A DNA stretch of 64,000 nucleotides from NCBI RefSeq assembly GCF_001426225.1, contig NZ_LMRT01000014.1, forward strand, positions 74,464 to 138,463, read 5' to 3'. The stretch's first letter is position 1. Every line of letters begins with the position of its first letter. The position numbers and the translations under genes are program-made. The DNA comes from Allobosea sp. Leaf344 (GTDB lineage Bacteria > Pseudomonadota > Alphaproteobacteria > Rhizobiales > Beijerinckiaceae). The notes beneath the pieces are model-generated. The model saw only the letters and a list, made by a program, of their open reading frames with translations, ran no database searches and was not told the origin of the DNA. Positions 1 to 8,851 of the stretch are shown piece after piece.

Positions 1-1095
1 GAGGTGATCAAGGTCGAGCCGCTCGGCGGCGACGAGACTCGCGGCTGGCCGCCGTTCCGCGGCCCCGGGCTGGGTGCCGTCTTCCTCAGCGCCAACCGCA
101 ACAAGCGCAGCATCGCTGTCGACTTAAAGACGCAGGCCGGGCGCGACATCGTCCACCGGCTCGCGGAACGCGCCGACATCGCGATCGAGAGCTTTGGCAC
201 CGGCGTGGTCGAGCGGCTTGGTATCGACGCGCAGACTCTGCGCCAGCTCAACCCGCGGCTGATCTATTGCAGCATCTCCGGCTTCGGACGAACCGGCCCG
301 ATGCGCGATGCGCCGGGCTACGACGTCATCCTCCAGGCCTTCTGCGGGGTGATGGCGCTGACCGGCGACGCGGCGGGCGGGCATATCCGCAGCCCGATCT
401 CGCCGATCGACCAGATGACCGGCACCCATGCGCTGAGCGGCATCCTTGCGCTGCTCTACCAGCGCGCAATGACCGGTAAGGCCGGCACCGTCAATGTCTC
501 GCTCTATGACACGGCGATGGGGCTGCTCGGATACAATCTGCAGACCTATTGGGAGAAGGGCGTCCAGCCGCCCAAATGCGGCTCGAGCCATGAGGCGCTG
601 TGCCCCTACCAGGCGTTCGAGGCGCAGGACGGGCCGATCATGATAGGCGTCGCCAATGATCATCTTTGGCGCAAATTCTGCGCGGCGGCGGGGCTGGAGG
701 CGATCGTCGATCACCCACATTTCCGCAGCAATGCCGACCGGGTCCGGAACCGATCAGCGACGCTCGTCCATGTCCAGACCGCGCTCGCGGCACGAACGGT
801 GGCGCATTGGCACGAGGCCCTGTCGCGAGCCGGTATCCCATGCTCGCCGATCAACTCGCTGGCGCAATTGCTCGCGCACCCCCACACCGCCGCGAGCGGC
901 ATCGTTTTGGATTACGAGCACCCAACCGGCGGCCGGCTGAAGGGCATCGGCCAGCCGGTGCGCTTCGACGGGGAGCCGGCGCAGCCGGGCCTGCCGCCAC
1001 CCGATCTCGGTGCGCATACCGACGCCGTGCTCGCCGAAATCGGATTCTCGGCCGCCGACATCGCCTCGCTGCGCGATGAGCGGGCGGTCGCCTGA
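1..1095 (+). CDS. CaiB/BaiF family CoA-transferase (class III), 5' partial
   Basis: Class III CoA-transferases move CoA between carboxylic acids through an aspartyl-CoA intermediate. The visible part is 364 residues and runs off the left window edge. Its first residues (EVIKVEPLGGDETR) match the conserved segment that lies about 30-40 residues into the family, so only the first N-terminal strands are missing. The catalytic Asp is expected in VSLYDTAMG, near visible residue 170. The typical 'GFGRTGP' loop is present near residue 95. It is followed at 26 bp by an enoyl-CoA hydratase and then a MaoC dehydratase, so it probably activates an acid for a beta-oxidation-like route. The specific acid cannot be told from sequence. 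Confidence 0.93.
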   Translation, partial: EVIKVEPLGGDETRGWPPFRGPGLGAVFLSANRNKRSIAVDLKTQAGRDIVHRLAERADIAIESFGTGVVERLGIDAQTLRQLNPRLIYCSISGFGRTGPMRDAPGYDVILQAFCGVMALTGDAAGGHIRSPISPIDQMTGTHALSGILALLYQRAMTGKAGTVNVSLYDTAMGLLGYNLQTYWEKGVQPPKCGSSHEALCPYQAFEAQDGPIMIGVANDHLWRKFCAAAGLEAIVDHPHFRSNADRVRNRSATLVHVQTALAARTVAHWHEALSRAGIPCSPINSLAQLLAHPHTAASGIVLDYEHPTGGRLKGIGQPVRFDGEPAQPGLPPPDLGAHTDAVLAEIGFSAADIASLRDERAVA

Positions 1096-1121
1096 GCCCC
1101 CACGCTTGACGGAGTGCGCTC

Positions 1122-1895
1122 ATGTCGATCGACCTGACCCGGGACGGATCGGTCGCGATCATCACGATAAACCGGCCGGAGCGGCGTAATGCCATGGATG
1201 CGGCGCATTACCGGGCCTTGTCCGAGGCTTGGATCGAGATCCGTGACGATGCGCGCATCCGTGCCGCCATCGTCACCGGCGCCGGCGACCAAGCCTTCAC
1301 CGCCGGCGCCGACATCAAGAGCTTCACCGCGGCCGCGCCGCCGCTCGCCGAGCTGATGCTGACGCAGCAGGGCCAGCTCTTGAACCGGGGGCTCGAACTG
1401 TGGAAACCAGTGATCGCTGCCGTTAATGGCGATTGCCTCGGCGGCGGCATGACCTTGATGCTGGCGACCGACATCCGGATCGCCGCACCCCATGCCCGCT
1501 TCGGCGTGACGGAGGTCAAGCGCGGGCTGTTCCCAGCGAATGGCGGCACCCAGAGGCTGATCCGGCAATTGCCGCATGCGCTCGCGATGGAGCTGCTGCT
1601 GACCGGCGACAGCGTCGACGCGGCCTTGGCCGAGCGCTGGGGGCTGATCAACCGAATCGTCCCGGCTGACACGGTGATGAGCGTGGCGCGCAATTATGCC
1701 GACCGCATCTGCGCGAATGCGCCGCTCGCCGTGCAGGCGGCCAAGGAGCTGGCCCTGCGCAGCTGGGATGTCGACCTGCCGACCGGCCTGCGGCTCGAAC
1801 AGCTCATGCTGCGCCTGCTCCAGACCAGCGAGGACATCCAGGAGGGGTCGCTGGCCTTTTCCGAGAAGCGGCCGCCGCGCTTCACCGGCTCCTGA
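1122..1895 (+). CDS. enoyl-CoA hydratase/isomerase family protein
   Basis: A 257-residue crotonase-fold protein. The two oxyanion-hole segments are visible as [10 protein letters not shown] (about residues 63-72) and [10 protein letters not shown] (about 104-113). Both catalytic glutamates of classical hydratases have counterparts, one in FGVTEVKRG and one in [10 protein letters not shown], so true hydratase chemistry is plausible. It starts at an ATG 26 bp after the CoA-transferase stop and is followed at 40 bp by a MaoC dehydratase. The three genes look like one operon for CoA-thioester processing. The substrate is unknown. Confidence 0.93.
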   Translation: MSIDLTRDGSVAIITINRPERRNAMDAAHYRALSEAWIEIRDDARIRAAIVTGAGDQAFTAGADIKSFTAAAPPLAELMLTQQGQLLNRGLELWKPVIAAVNGDCLGGGMTLMLATDIRIAAPHARFGVTEVKRGLFPANGGTQRLIRQLPHALAMELLLTGDSVDAALAERWGLINRIVPADTVMSVARNYADRICANAPLAVQAAKELALRSWDVDLPTGLRLEQLMLRLLQTSEDIQEGSLAFSEKRPPRFTGS

Positions 1896-1935
1896 GCCGC
1901 GATCCGCCACCGTCACATCAGAGAGGACGCCCGCC

Positions 1936-2394
1936 ATGGCTGGCTTGTATTTCGACGACTTGTCCATTGGCCAGGTCTTCCGCCACGAGATCCGGCGGAC
2001 GATCACCGAGGCCGACAACGTCTGGTTCAGCGCGCTGACGCATAACCCGGCCTATCTGCATCTCGACGAGGAGTATTGTCGGACGCAGACCGAATTCGGC
2101 CAGCGCATCGTCAACAGCGCCTTTACTCTGGGCCTGATGGTCGGAATATCGGTCGGCGACACTACGCTGGGAACCGCGATCGCCAATCTCGGCTGGGACG
2201 AGGTGCGTTTTCCCAAGCCGCTTTTCCACGGCGATACGATCCGCGTCGAGTCGGAGGTCGTGGAACTACGCGACAGTCGCTCGCGCCCGGATGCGGGCAT
2301 CGTGACGTTCCTGCACCGGGCTTATAACCAGCAAGGCGATCTGGTTGCCCATTGCCGCCGCTCTGGTCTGCAGAAGAAGCGGCCGGCCGTGTGA
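1936..2394 (+). CDS. MaoC family dehydratase
   Basis: A 152-residue single hot-dog-fold protein. MaoC enzymes hydrate or dehydrate enoyl-CoA thioesters. The hydratase-2-like motif is seen as [15 protein letters not shown] (about residues 33-47), with Asn-Pro and a downstream His-Leu-Asp. The ATG at 1936 was chosen because it follows a purine-rich GAGAGGA stretch and gives the expected N-terminus ([15 protein letters not shown]). The same frame stays open upstream inside the preceding gene but has no family similarity. It is the last gene of the acyl-CoA operon. A role next to a crotonase suggests handling of a branched or mesaconyl-type intermediate, which is inference. Confidence 0.9.
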   Translation: MAGLYFDDLSIGQVFRHEIRRTITEADNVWFSALTHNPAYLHLDEEYCRTQTEFGQRIVNSAFTLGLMVGISVGDTTLGTAIANLGWDEVRFPKPLFHGDTIRVESEVVELRDSRSRPDAGIVTFLHRAYNQQGDLVAHCRRSGLQKKRPAV

Positions 2395-2737
2395 TCGCTG
2401 CAGGGAAAGCTAATTCTATCGGTCCGGACCATTCTGCTCATGGCCTGGCGTTCCAGCATGCCAACCATTACGGTGATTATACCTGCTGCACCGCGGATGC
2501 CGCGGCGACCAGGCACTCTCAATGTCAGCTAGGGGCCAACAGGAGTCAGTCCGCCACCCGGCAATGTCTGCTCCAGGGCAACGGCCCAATGGCAGCAGTT
2601 GGCGCAATAGCGACGAATTGCCGTGCAATTGCTGAGTCACGCCATCCAGCAGCTGCTTGCGAAGGGCCGCCTCTAATCGCGGAACTTGTATGAAATCCAG
2701 AGGTTTGGTCCATCAGCGACCCAACCAAGGATTACCG
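2395..2737. other. intergenic region, no gene seen
   Basis: This 343-bp stretch separates the acyl-CoA operon from the secreted hydrolase. Short open frames cross it on both strands but none resembles a protein family. It must hold the hydrolase promoter. No clear terminator hairpin with a T-run was seen. Confidence 0.5.
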
Positions 2738-3826
2738 ATGACCGTGTTTCCCACCACGCTGCGAAGCGTCTCTCTCGCCATGCTAATGGCAACGAGCGCG
2801 ATGACCCCGGTCCCCGCGCAGACCGCGACGCCAACGCCGGCGGCGGCGACCGCAGTGGCGCCGCAACCCGACGCCGACATGGCCGAGGTCCTGGCGGTCC
2901 TGGGCGGCATGAACGGCAAGCCGATCGAGTCGGTGGAGCCGAGCGAGGCGCGCAAGCAGCCGACGCCAACCGACTCCGTGATGAAGATCATCAAGGATAA
3001 GAAGCTCGACGTGAAGCCGCACGAGGGTTTGAAGGTCTCCAACCAGCGCTTCGCCGACATGGGGAATCTCAAGCTGCGCTGGTACGTGCCAGAGAACGCC
3101 ACAAAGGACTCGAACCTCCCGGTCATAGTCTATTTCCGTGGTGGCGGATGGGTGATCGCCGACCTCGACGTCTATGACGCGACGCCCTCCGCGCTCGCGA
3201 GGAAGACCGGCGCCGCCGTGGTTTCCGTGGATTACCCGATGGGTCCGGAGAGCAAGTTCCCCGCTGCCCATGACGAGGCGATCGAGGCCTATAAATACGT
3301 GCTGAAGAACGCGCAGGGCTGGGGCTACAACCCAAACAAGATCGCGCTGGTCGGCGAGAGCGCCGGCGGCAACCTGGCGATCAACACCGCCATCGCCGCC
3401 CGCGACCAGAACCTAACCAAGCCGGTCGCGGTCGTGTCGGTGTATCCGGTCGCGACGACCAGCATGGACACCCCGTCGAAGAAGGAGCAGGCGGCCGCTA
3501 AGCCGCTCAACACGCCGATGATGGCCTGGTTCGTCCAGCACGCTACCAATGGCGGCAGCGACACCCAGGATCCGCGGCTGAACCTCGTGGCCGCCAATCT
3601 GAAGGACCTTCCGCCGACGACGGTGATCAATGCCGAGATCGACCCGCTCAAGTCTGACGGCGACATGATCGTCGAGAAGCTGAAGGCTGCCGGCGTCGCG
3701 ACGGAGCACAAGCTCTACACCGGCGTGACGCACGAGTTCTTTGGCATGGACGCCGTCGTCGCCAAGGCCAAGGAAGCGCAGGACTTCGCGGTAATGCAGA
3801 TCAAGAAGGGTTTTGGTGGGATGTGA
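2738..3826 (+). CDS. secreted alpha/beta hydrolase, HSL-like (esterase/lipase)
   Basis: A 362-residue protein with an N-terminal signal peptide (hydrophobic stretch about residues 8-25, ending near VPAQT), so it is probably periplasmic. The hormone-sensitive-lipase layout is visible: an RGGGW oxyanion motif (Arg replaces the usual His of HGGG), the nucleophile in GESAGG, an acid in EIDPLKSDG and a catalytic His in VTHEFFG. A Pro/Ala/Thr-rich linker of about 25 residues follows the signal. The ATG at 2738 gives a proper signal peptide; upstream in-frame extension does not. It faces a convergent hydrolase gene. The natural ester is unknown. Confidence 0.88.
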   Translation: MTVFPTTLRSVSLAMLMATSAMTPVPAQTATPTPAAATAVAPQPDADMAEVLAVLGGMNGKPIESVEPSEARKQPTPTDSVMKIIKDKKLDVKPHEGLKVSNQRFADMGNLKLRWYVPENATKDSNLPVIVYFRGGGWVIADLDVYDATPSALARKTGAAVVSVDYPMGPESKFPAAHDEAIEAYKYVLKNAQGWGYNPNKIALVGESAGGNLAINTAIAARDQNLTKPVAVVSVYPVATTSMDTPSKKEQAAAKPLNTPMMAWFVQHATNGGSDTQDPRLNLVAANLKDLPPTTVINAEIDPLKSDGDMIVEKLKAAGVATEHKLYTGVTHEFFGMDAVVAKAKEAQDFAVMQIKKGFGGM

Positions 3827-3974
3827 CCCCATCGCCTTTCCGGGCCTTGGAGCCGACAAGGAGACGGCCCCCGCCAGATTAGGGCGCCGTTTTCAGTTGG
3901 TCAGGTCCATCCGGTTATAGCCCCCGGCGCATGTTCGGTGATATCGCCGACAACGGCAGCCTCTATCGATCAAG

Positions 3975-4694
3975 TCAGCCAATGTATCGTTCGAGAAACG
4001 TGGCCGTTCGGCTCGCCGCGTCGGTAAAGGCCGCGCCGCCGAAGCCGTGTCCCTGGCCAGGGTAGATCTGCCGCTCGACAACGCCGCCCCTGGCTTGCAA
4101 CAAGGTCTCGATGGCAAAGGCGTTGGAGACCGGAACGATCCGGTCGGCATCGCCATGCAGGATCAACGTCGGCGGGAATCGGCGAGCAGCCCTGAGCTGT
4201 CCCGGCAGATAGCCGAAATAATTTACGATCGCCTTCACGCGTGCGTCCTGCGCCGAGAGCGCCAGTGCGAGCGCGCCACCGAGCGAGATGCCGACGACGC
4301 CGATGCGGTTGCGGGCGACGCCAGGTGCGGCGACGACCTGATCGAGGGCAGCGGAATTGGCCGCAAGCCAAGCCGGAAACTTCGATCCAATTTCACCATA
4401 GGCCGCACGACGGTCCCCCGTGCTCTCGAAGTAATGCGGCAGGAAAACGGTAAAACCGGCAGCCGCGATCGACCGCGCCGCGGTCGCGTAGCGGCCGGGA
4501 TAGGACAGGCCGTCCGAGCCGTGCAACAGCATGACGACGGGATGGGGACCAGAACCCGGCGCATCGAAGCGCTCGATGGTGATACGGCTCGTTGGCGAAC
4601 CTCGACGGGCCTGGGCATGAGCCGCCACGGGCATCATCGCGCAAGCAGTTCCAACGATGAACATTCGACGATGTATGTGACGCCTCCGTTCCAT
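3975..4694 (-). CDS. secreted dienelactone hydrolase-family protein with a Ser nucleophile
   Basis: An alpha/beta hydrolase of about 239 residues. The N-terminus has a signal sequence (MFIVGTACAMMPVAAHAQA), so export is likely. The start at 4694 is a choice; an internal ATG at 4664 would leave a shorter signal and cannot be excluded. The catalytic triad appears as GISLGG, HGDADRIVP and GQGHGFGG. True dienelactone hydrolases carry Cys at the nucleophile position, so the Ser here argues for an esterase rather than dienelactone hydrolysis. It lies 48 bp downstream of two ferritin-like genes on the same strand and probably shares their transcript. Confidence 0.85.
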   Translation of the reverse strand: MERRRHIHRRMFIVGTACAMMPVAAHAQARRGSPTSRITIERFDAPGSGPHPVVMLLHGSDGLSYPGRYATAARSIAAAGFTVFLPHYFESTGDRRAAYGEIGSKFPAWLAANSAALDQVVAAPGVARNRIGVVGISLGGALALALSAQDARVKAIVNYFGYLPGQLRAARRFPPTLILHGDADRIVPVSNAFAIETLLQARGGVVERQIYPGQGHGFGGAAFTDAASRTATFLERYIG

Positions 4695-4742
4695 GTCGAT
4701 GGCGCCATGCCCGTATTCGGCATGGCGCCGGTCATTCCGCAA

Positions 4743-5396
4743 TCAGGCGTCGATGAAAGGCGTCACCGCCGCCATTACCTGCTGCTTGGTCATCGCCTTG
4801 TCGTAGGCGCCCTTCCAGGGCTTCACGCCGCGAACGAGTCGGACCTCGGCGGCGTGCCGCGCCTCGACCGAGTGGATGCGAAGCGCGGTCGTCAGGGCGG
4901 CGTTCGATCCCATCAGGGCGGGAGCCTGGCCGGCATAAGCCGCCACACCGGTGTCCTCAAAAGTCTGCGCCAAGGTGGCGAAGGTCTTGAAGTCGCGGAA
5001 CACGTTTGCGTACTTGCCGCCTGCCGTAAAATCGAACTGCGGCTTGGCGACGGCACCGGCACCGAGCGTCGAGCTCAGCAGGGTGACGTGCGCGGCCTCA
5101 TGCTCACTGATCTGTCGGAAAACCACCGAGAAGCGATCCGGCACGACGCCGGCTCGCAGACCCTGGCGATAGAACTCGTCCTCCAGGTATTCGAGCGTCA
5201 GCGCGAAGTTGAGAACCTCCGCGACCTGGGCGGGCATGCCCTGGCCGAACGCCTGGGTGGAGACGGCCGCCAGGACGACCGGAGCCGAGGCGACCGCGCC
5301 GAGCTTCATCGCCGTAGAGCGAAACAGGTCCCTTCTCGACGCAAGCGCGCCGGCGAGATCGGGATCGAGGGTGGAGAGCAGCATATCGTTGTTCAT
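4743..5396 (-). CDS. ferritin-like domain protein, probable Tat export
   Basis: A 217-residue protein with a twin-arginine-like leader (SRRDLFRSTAMKLG, about residues 20-33) followed by a hydrophobic stretch and an AFGQG cleavage region. The mature part matches the ferritin_2 / desiccation-related type, with helices holding E/H residues (for example LEYLEDEFYRQG, EHEAAHVTLL, SVEARHAAEV) suited to a di-metal site. It is paired with a second ferritin-like gene 42 bp upstream and a hydrolase downstream on the same strand. Such proteins are found in the periplasm and often tied to stress, but the exact function is not established. Confidence 0.85.
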   Translation of the reverse strand: MNNDMLLSTLDPDLAGALASRRDLFRSTAMKLGAVASAPVVLAAVSTQAFGQGMPAQVAEVLNFALTLEYLEDEFYRQGLRAGVVPDRFSVVFRQISEHEAAHVTLLSSTLGAGAVAKPQFDFTAGGKYANVFRDFKTFATLAQTFEDTGVAAYAGQAPALMGSNAALTTALRIHSVEARHAAEVRLVRGVKPWKGAYDKAMTKQQVMAAVTPFIDA

Positions 5397-5438
5397 GGTG
5401 GGTGCCTTTCGAATGAGAGGTCGAACCGAGGAGCGCGC

Positions 5439-6137
5439 TCAGGGGAGCTGCGTCGCGGTGACCGGTGTTACGATGAATGGACCGGCGGCGCGAAGGACGG
5501 CCGAGGGCGGGTTCGAGACATCGACCCCGCCGCGCGAGACTACGTCGTCGCCGGCAAAGTATTCGGTGAAGGGGCGCAGCATGTCGCGGATCGTGGCCGC
5601 ATGGCGCGCCTCGACCGAGACGATCGAGCCGGCCGCCGCCAGATACCTCGGGCTTTGGATCGCCGCGCCACCGCCATTATAGGCCGACACGCCAAGGTCC
5701 TCGAAGGTCATCGCCGTCTTCAGCACGCTCATACGGTCGCCGAAGTTGACCGCCGAGAAGTTGACCTCAAGGTCCGGGATGCGGTTTGCGCCGAGAGCCT
5801 TCTTGAAGAACTCGCGATGCGAGACTTCATGGGCGCGGATATCGTTCAACAGCGTCCGCTCATAAGCGTTCATGCCGGCGTAGGGGCTGGCGATGACCTG
5901 GGTGTAGAAGGCCGCTTCCAGCTGCTCCAGCGCATAGGCGTAGTTCAGGACGCCGAGATCGCCGCCGCCAAGATCCACAGCGCGGGACTGGGCGAAGGCT
6001 TCCCCGAGCTTGAGGCCGGGAACGTTCACGCCGAATGCGACGGCGGCCGCCGCGGCCACGCCGGACCACCGCAGGAACGCGCGGCGCCCTTCGACTGGCC
6101 TATGCTTCGCAATGGAAGGGTTTTGCTGTTCAGTCAT
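5439..6137 (-). CDS. ferritin-like domain protein, probable Tat export (first of the pair)
   Basis: A 232-residue protein with a Tat-type leader (GRRAFLRWSG near residues 17-26, then an Ala-rich hydrophobic segment ending near AFAQS). The mature domain has ferritin-like helices with candidate metal ligands in ALEQLEAAFYTQV, RAHEVSHREFF and SVEARHAATI. It is a paralogue of the next gene on the same strand, sharing layout and motif order, which points to an old tandem duplication. It is the first gene of a probable three-gene unit that ends with a secreted hydrolase. Confidence 0.85.
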   Translation of the reverse strand: MTEQQNPSIAKHRPVEGRRAFLRWSGVAAAAAVAFGVNVPGLKLGEAFAQSRAVDLGGGDLGVLNYAYALEQLEAAFYTQVIASPYAGMNAYERTLLNDIRAHEVSHREFFKKALGANRIPDLEVNFSAVNFGDRMSVLKTAMTFEDLGVSAYNGGGAAIQSPRYLAAAGSIVSVEARHAATIRDMLRPFTEYFAGDDVVSRGGVDVSNPPSAVLRAAGPFIVTPVTATQLP

Positions 6138-6400
6138 TGTGCATCTCGACGGTTGGGTATTGATGCCGAACTGATTACGCTCTGTAATGTTCCTGATCTG
6201 AAAAGTATTTAGAGAATAATCTGAATAAATCCATTTTCAGTTTCAAGAAAATATCCGCCGCACAAAAAGTGCAGCGAAATTATATATCGACATGAATGCG
6301 ACTACGCGCCTTTTCAAATTTTGGATGCAATCAGGATTTGCGACGCCTCTGTCGTGTGGGCGCCAGGGATAATTTTTGAGATATTGGAGAGGGCAAACAT
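6138..6400. other. AT-rich intergenic region upstream of the ferritin-like operon
   Basis: The stretch from about 6165 to 6400 is clearly richer in A/T than its neighbours. It holds no supported gene. It must include the promoter for the minus-strand ferritin-like operon and also the junction where the 5' part of a histidine kinase gene was lost. Confidence 0.5.
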
Positions 6401-6691
6401 ATGGATAGATGGCCAGATGCGGATGGTGCTATCGGCGTCCGCCTTCGCGAACGAGGCCGGGTCGATCATAGTCGGCTGGGCGATCGAGACGAACTTGACG
6501 ACGATCGGCTGATCATTCGCTGGCAGGAGAGGGACGGGCCGCCGGTGTCGCAGCCGACCCGCAACGGGTTCGGTTCGAAGGTGATCACGCGTGGCCTGGC
6601 CCACGAACTTGAAGGCACGGTCGATCTGGACTACCGCGCGGACGGCGTCGTCTGCACGATCGACATTCCCGCGCCTAGAGCCCTGTCATGA
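6401..6691 (+). pseudogene. HWE-type sensor histidine kinase, C-terminal remnant
   Basis: Only the end of an HWE/HisKA_2 kinase ATPase domain remains. The diagnostic tail is clear: LIIRWQERDGPP, then GFGSKVITRGL and a final VDLDYRADGVVCTIDIP. Upstream of about 6495 the matching text (NEAGSIIVGWAIE) continues in another reading frame, so there is a frameshift as well as loss of the phospho-acceptor and N-terminal sensor parts. The stop overlaps the start of the response regulator gene by 4 bp (ATGA). This shows the two once formed a kinase-regulator operon. It cannot encode a working kinase. Confidence 0.75.
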
Positions 6692-7080
6692 CCGACACGC
6701 TGCTATGGGGCGTCCGCGTGCTTGTCGTCGATGACGATATGATGCTGCTCATGATGATCGAGGGCATGCTGGAGGACATGGGTTGCGAGTCCGTCGTCGC
6801 GGTGGCGACCGTCAAGCAGGCCCTGGCCGTTCTCGACACCGGCACCTTCGACGTCGCGATGCTCGACCTCAACCTGAACGGCGACAGGAGCTATCCGATC
6901 GCCGACGCATTGGCGGCGCTCAACGTGCCCTTCCTGTTCTCGACGGGCTACGGCAGCGGCGTTGTGGGCGAGGGTTACCGAGATCGTCCCGTGCTGATGA
7001 AGCCCTACAGCTTTGATCAGTTGGTTGCGACCCTGGGCCGGCTCCTGCCAAGCGATAGATTGCTGCCGGAAGTCACTTAA
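6688..7080 (+). CDS. single-domain response regulator (receiver only)
   Basis: A 130-residue CheY-like receiver without an output domain. The acidic pair is in VLVVDDDMM, the phospho-acceptor Asp in VAMLDLNLNG (about residue 60) and the conserved Lys in VLMKPYS (about residue 109). It follows, with a 4-bp overlap, the remnant of an HWE histidine kinase. Receivers of this type usually partner HWE kinases in general-stress or light signalling in alphaproteobacteria. Here the cognate kinase is broken, so the regulator is orphaned or served by another kinase. Confidence 0.88.
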   Translation: MTDTLLWGVRVLVVDDDMMLLMMIEGMLEDMGCESVVAVATVKQALAVLDTGTFDVAMLDLNLNGDRSYPIADALAALNVPFLFSTGYGSGVVGEGYRDRPVLMKPYSFDQLVATLGRLLPSDRLLPEVT

Positions 7081-7188
7081 GCCCGCGAATGTCCGATGAT
7101 CTGCAGTCGGCCAGTCCCTTTTGGCGTTACGTCGCTGTGAATTTTGGCCGAAGGCTCTTTCCGGCTTTATGAAAGCTGATCCTGACGT

Positions 7189-8112
7189 CTATGAAACTGG
7201 GAGCAGGCCAGTGCCCGTCGTCTCTAGGATGAGTTGCACCGTCTCGTCTGTGCGGTCCCACATCGGGAAGTGACCACACTTTGAGAACCAGTGCATCTTG
7301 GCAGATGGAAATGCCTCTTGAGCGCGAGCAGCCTGTCGCGGCAGACACAGACGGTCTTGGCGGCCCCAGCCAATGACGAGAGGACGGGTAGAATCAGCCG
7401 CGGGACCTTTTTGTTCGGGCCCTGTCGCAAGATCGCGCACAAGGGCATCGAAGGATTTCGTGCTGGCAAAGCTTTGCAGTTCCGTTGCGACAACCTCGCC
7501 ATCCAGGCGCCAGGGTCTCGCTGAGAGCTGCGCCAAAAGCGCGCTGCGCATCACCGCTGAGCGTGAGAGAGTTGGCAGTGCCGGACGCACTCCTCGGAGA
7601 AGACGGATTGATGCCGCGAGCGTCGTCCGGAAGTAGGTTCGCTCCCAGCCTCTCCAGAAACCGCCAGGGTCCAAAGCGACAGTAGCACCGACCCTGCCGC
7701 GGCGCGCCATCTCCAGGACGATCCGCGCCCCAAGCGAACTGCCGACGATGTCGATGCCGTCCAGCCCCTGCTCCAGGATGAAGCGCTCCACGCTGTCAGC
7801 AAGGCCGGCGAAGGTGCCGCTGTCTGCCGCCGCTGGTGTTTGGCCATGACCCGGTAGATCGATGGCGGTCACCTCACGCGCCTCCGCCAGCGGCGGGAGG
7901 ATCGTGCTCCAGGACCGCCACGTCCCACCCAAGCCATGAACCAGCAGAAGGCGGGGGCCTTCGCCATGACGAACGAAGTGCAAAGTCACCGGCGTGTCCT
8001 TCTGGCTTGGCGCAATCGCGGAGCAGCCATCAGACTGAGCCGCTTCCACCTGAGGCAACGCATTGGTCAGTGTTTGGGTCCGAACTGTCTTGATGTTGCG
8101 ATGGCTTGGCAA
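7189..8112 (-). CDS. alpha/beta hydrolase
   Basis: A 307-residue alpha/beta hydrolase. The oxyanion region is LLVHGLGGTW (about residues 56-65), the nucleophile elbow is VGSSLGAR (Ser near residue 122), the acid lies in VIGWGRQDRLCLP and the His in SKCGHFPMWD near the C-terminus. No clear signal peptide is seen, and the first about 40 residues lack family similarity, so the true start may be an internal codon near the TLHFVRHGEGP segment. It is convergent with the receiver gene and not part of an obvious operon. The substrate is unknown. Confidence 0.8.
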   Translation of the reverse strand: MPSHRNIKTVRTQTLTNALPQVEAAQSDGCSAIAPSQKDTPVTLHFVRHGEGPRLLLVHGLGGTWRSWSTILPPLAEAREVTAIDLPGHGQTPAAADSGTFAGLADSVERFILEQGLDGIDIVGSSLGARIVLEMARRGRVGATVALDPGGFWRGWERTYFRTTLAASIRLLRGVRPALPTLSRSAVMRSALLAQLSARPWRLDGEVVATELQSFASTKSFDALVRDLATGPEQKGPAADSTRPLVIGWGRQDRLCLPRQAARAQEAFPSAKMHWFSKCGHFPMWDRTDETVQLILETTGTGLLPVS

Positions 8113-8325
8113 CGTACCAAGGTCAACGAAGCGCTCTAGTCGACTGAGTGCTTCCAGCGTCCGCTTTTTGGCGATCGCCTTGAGTCAGCTTATGGCGCCG
8201 CCCGGCCGCCGTTCCTCCACTCAGTTGAGGTGGCCGGATCGGGCCGGGAAGCGTCTAATCAGGTGCCGGCTGCACGTGCCTCGTACCTTGCTCACGGGGA
8301 GACGGCGTGCCCGATACGCGAGCGC

Positions 8326-8851
8326 TTACGATGGCGCAAGAACGTCGGTGGCTAGGTGATCGCCCAAGACCCCGTCGATGATGATTACGGCTCCGCAAGC
8401 GTTGCGCGTACGAAGCCCGATGATGGCTTGGTACTCTCTCGACGCGTACCAGGCCCGGGCTGCGGCTCTGTCCGGGAAGGCGATAGCGATAAGATCGCCC
8501 GACCATTGTCCCTCCAATAGTCATTGCGGCGCGGCGCGGCGAACCGAGGCCGAAGACCGGATCGCGCGAGGATTCATAGCGCGCCCTGAACTCGCCGCCC
8601 GGCGTCAGATACACCGACCCGTCGCCGTTCAGCGGAATCCATTTGACCGGGTCGAACGGGTCGGTCCGCAGAGCTGGGTCGCGCACGGGCGACCAATCCT
8701 CGTTGAAGCGGTGGCTTTCATAAGCAGGGCGGCTGGTGGAGGTCTGTGCAAAGCGCGCGGTCTCGCTCAGTCCGAGGATCGCGACCAGCGCGGCGCCTAC
8801 GACATCGTGGAGGCGAAAATTCGAACACGAAGCCGACCATGCCCAGCTCAT
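8326..8851 (-). pseudogene. chimeric remnant: alginate-export (AlgE-like) N-terminus joined to a DUF1330 C-terminus
   Basis: The first about 105 codons from 8851 read as the start of an outer-membrane alginate-export type protein: a hydrophobic leader, then FDPVKWIPLNGDGSVYLTPG and a FRARYESSRDPVFGL strand. Around 8530 this similarity ends. A different frame then reads EGQWSGDLIAIAFPDR, ASREYQAIIGLR and AVIIIDGV down to 8326, which is the second half of a DUF1330 (YciI-like) protein. The barrel gene normally has over 400 residues. This is a deletion or recombination junction between two unrelated genes, and no functional product is expected. It overlaps the end of the MFS gene. Confidence 0.65.

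Noticed and set aside
4047..6212. Plus-strand open frame of 721 codons opposite the ferritin-like operon
   Set aside because: Antisense to three supported genes with signal peptides and conserved motifs; composition is artefactual.
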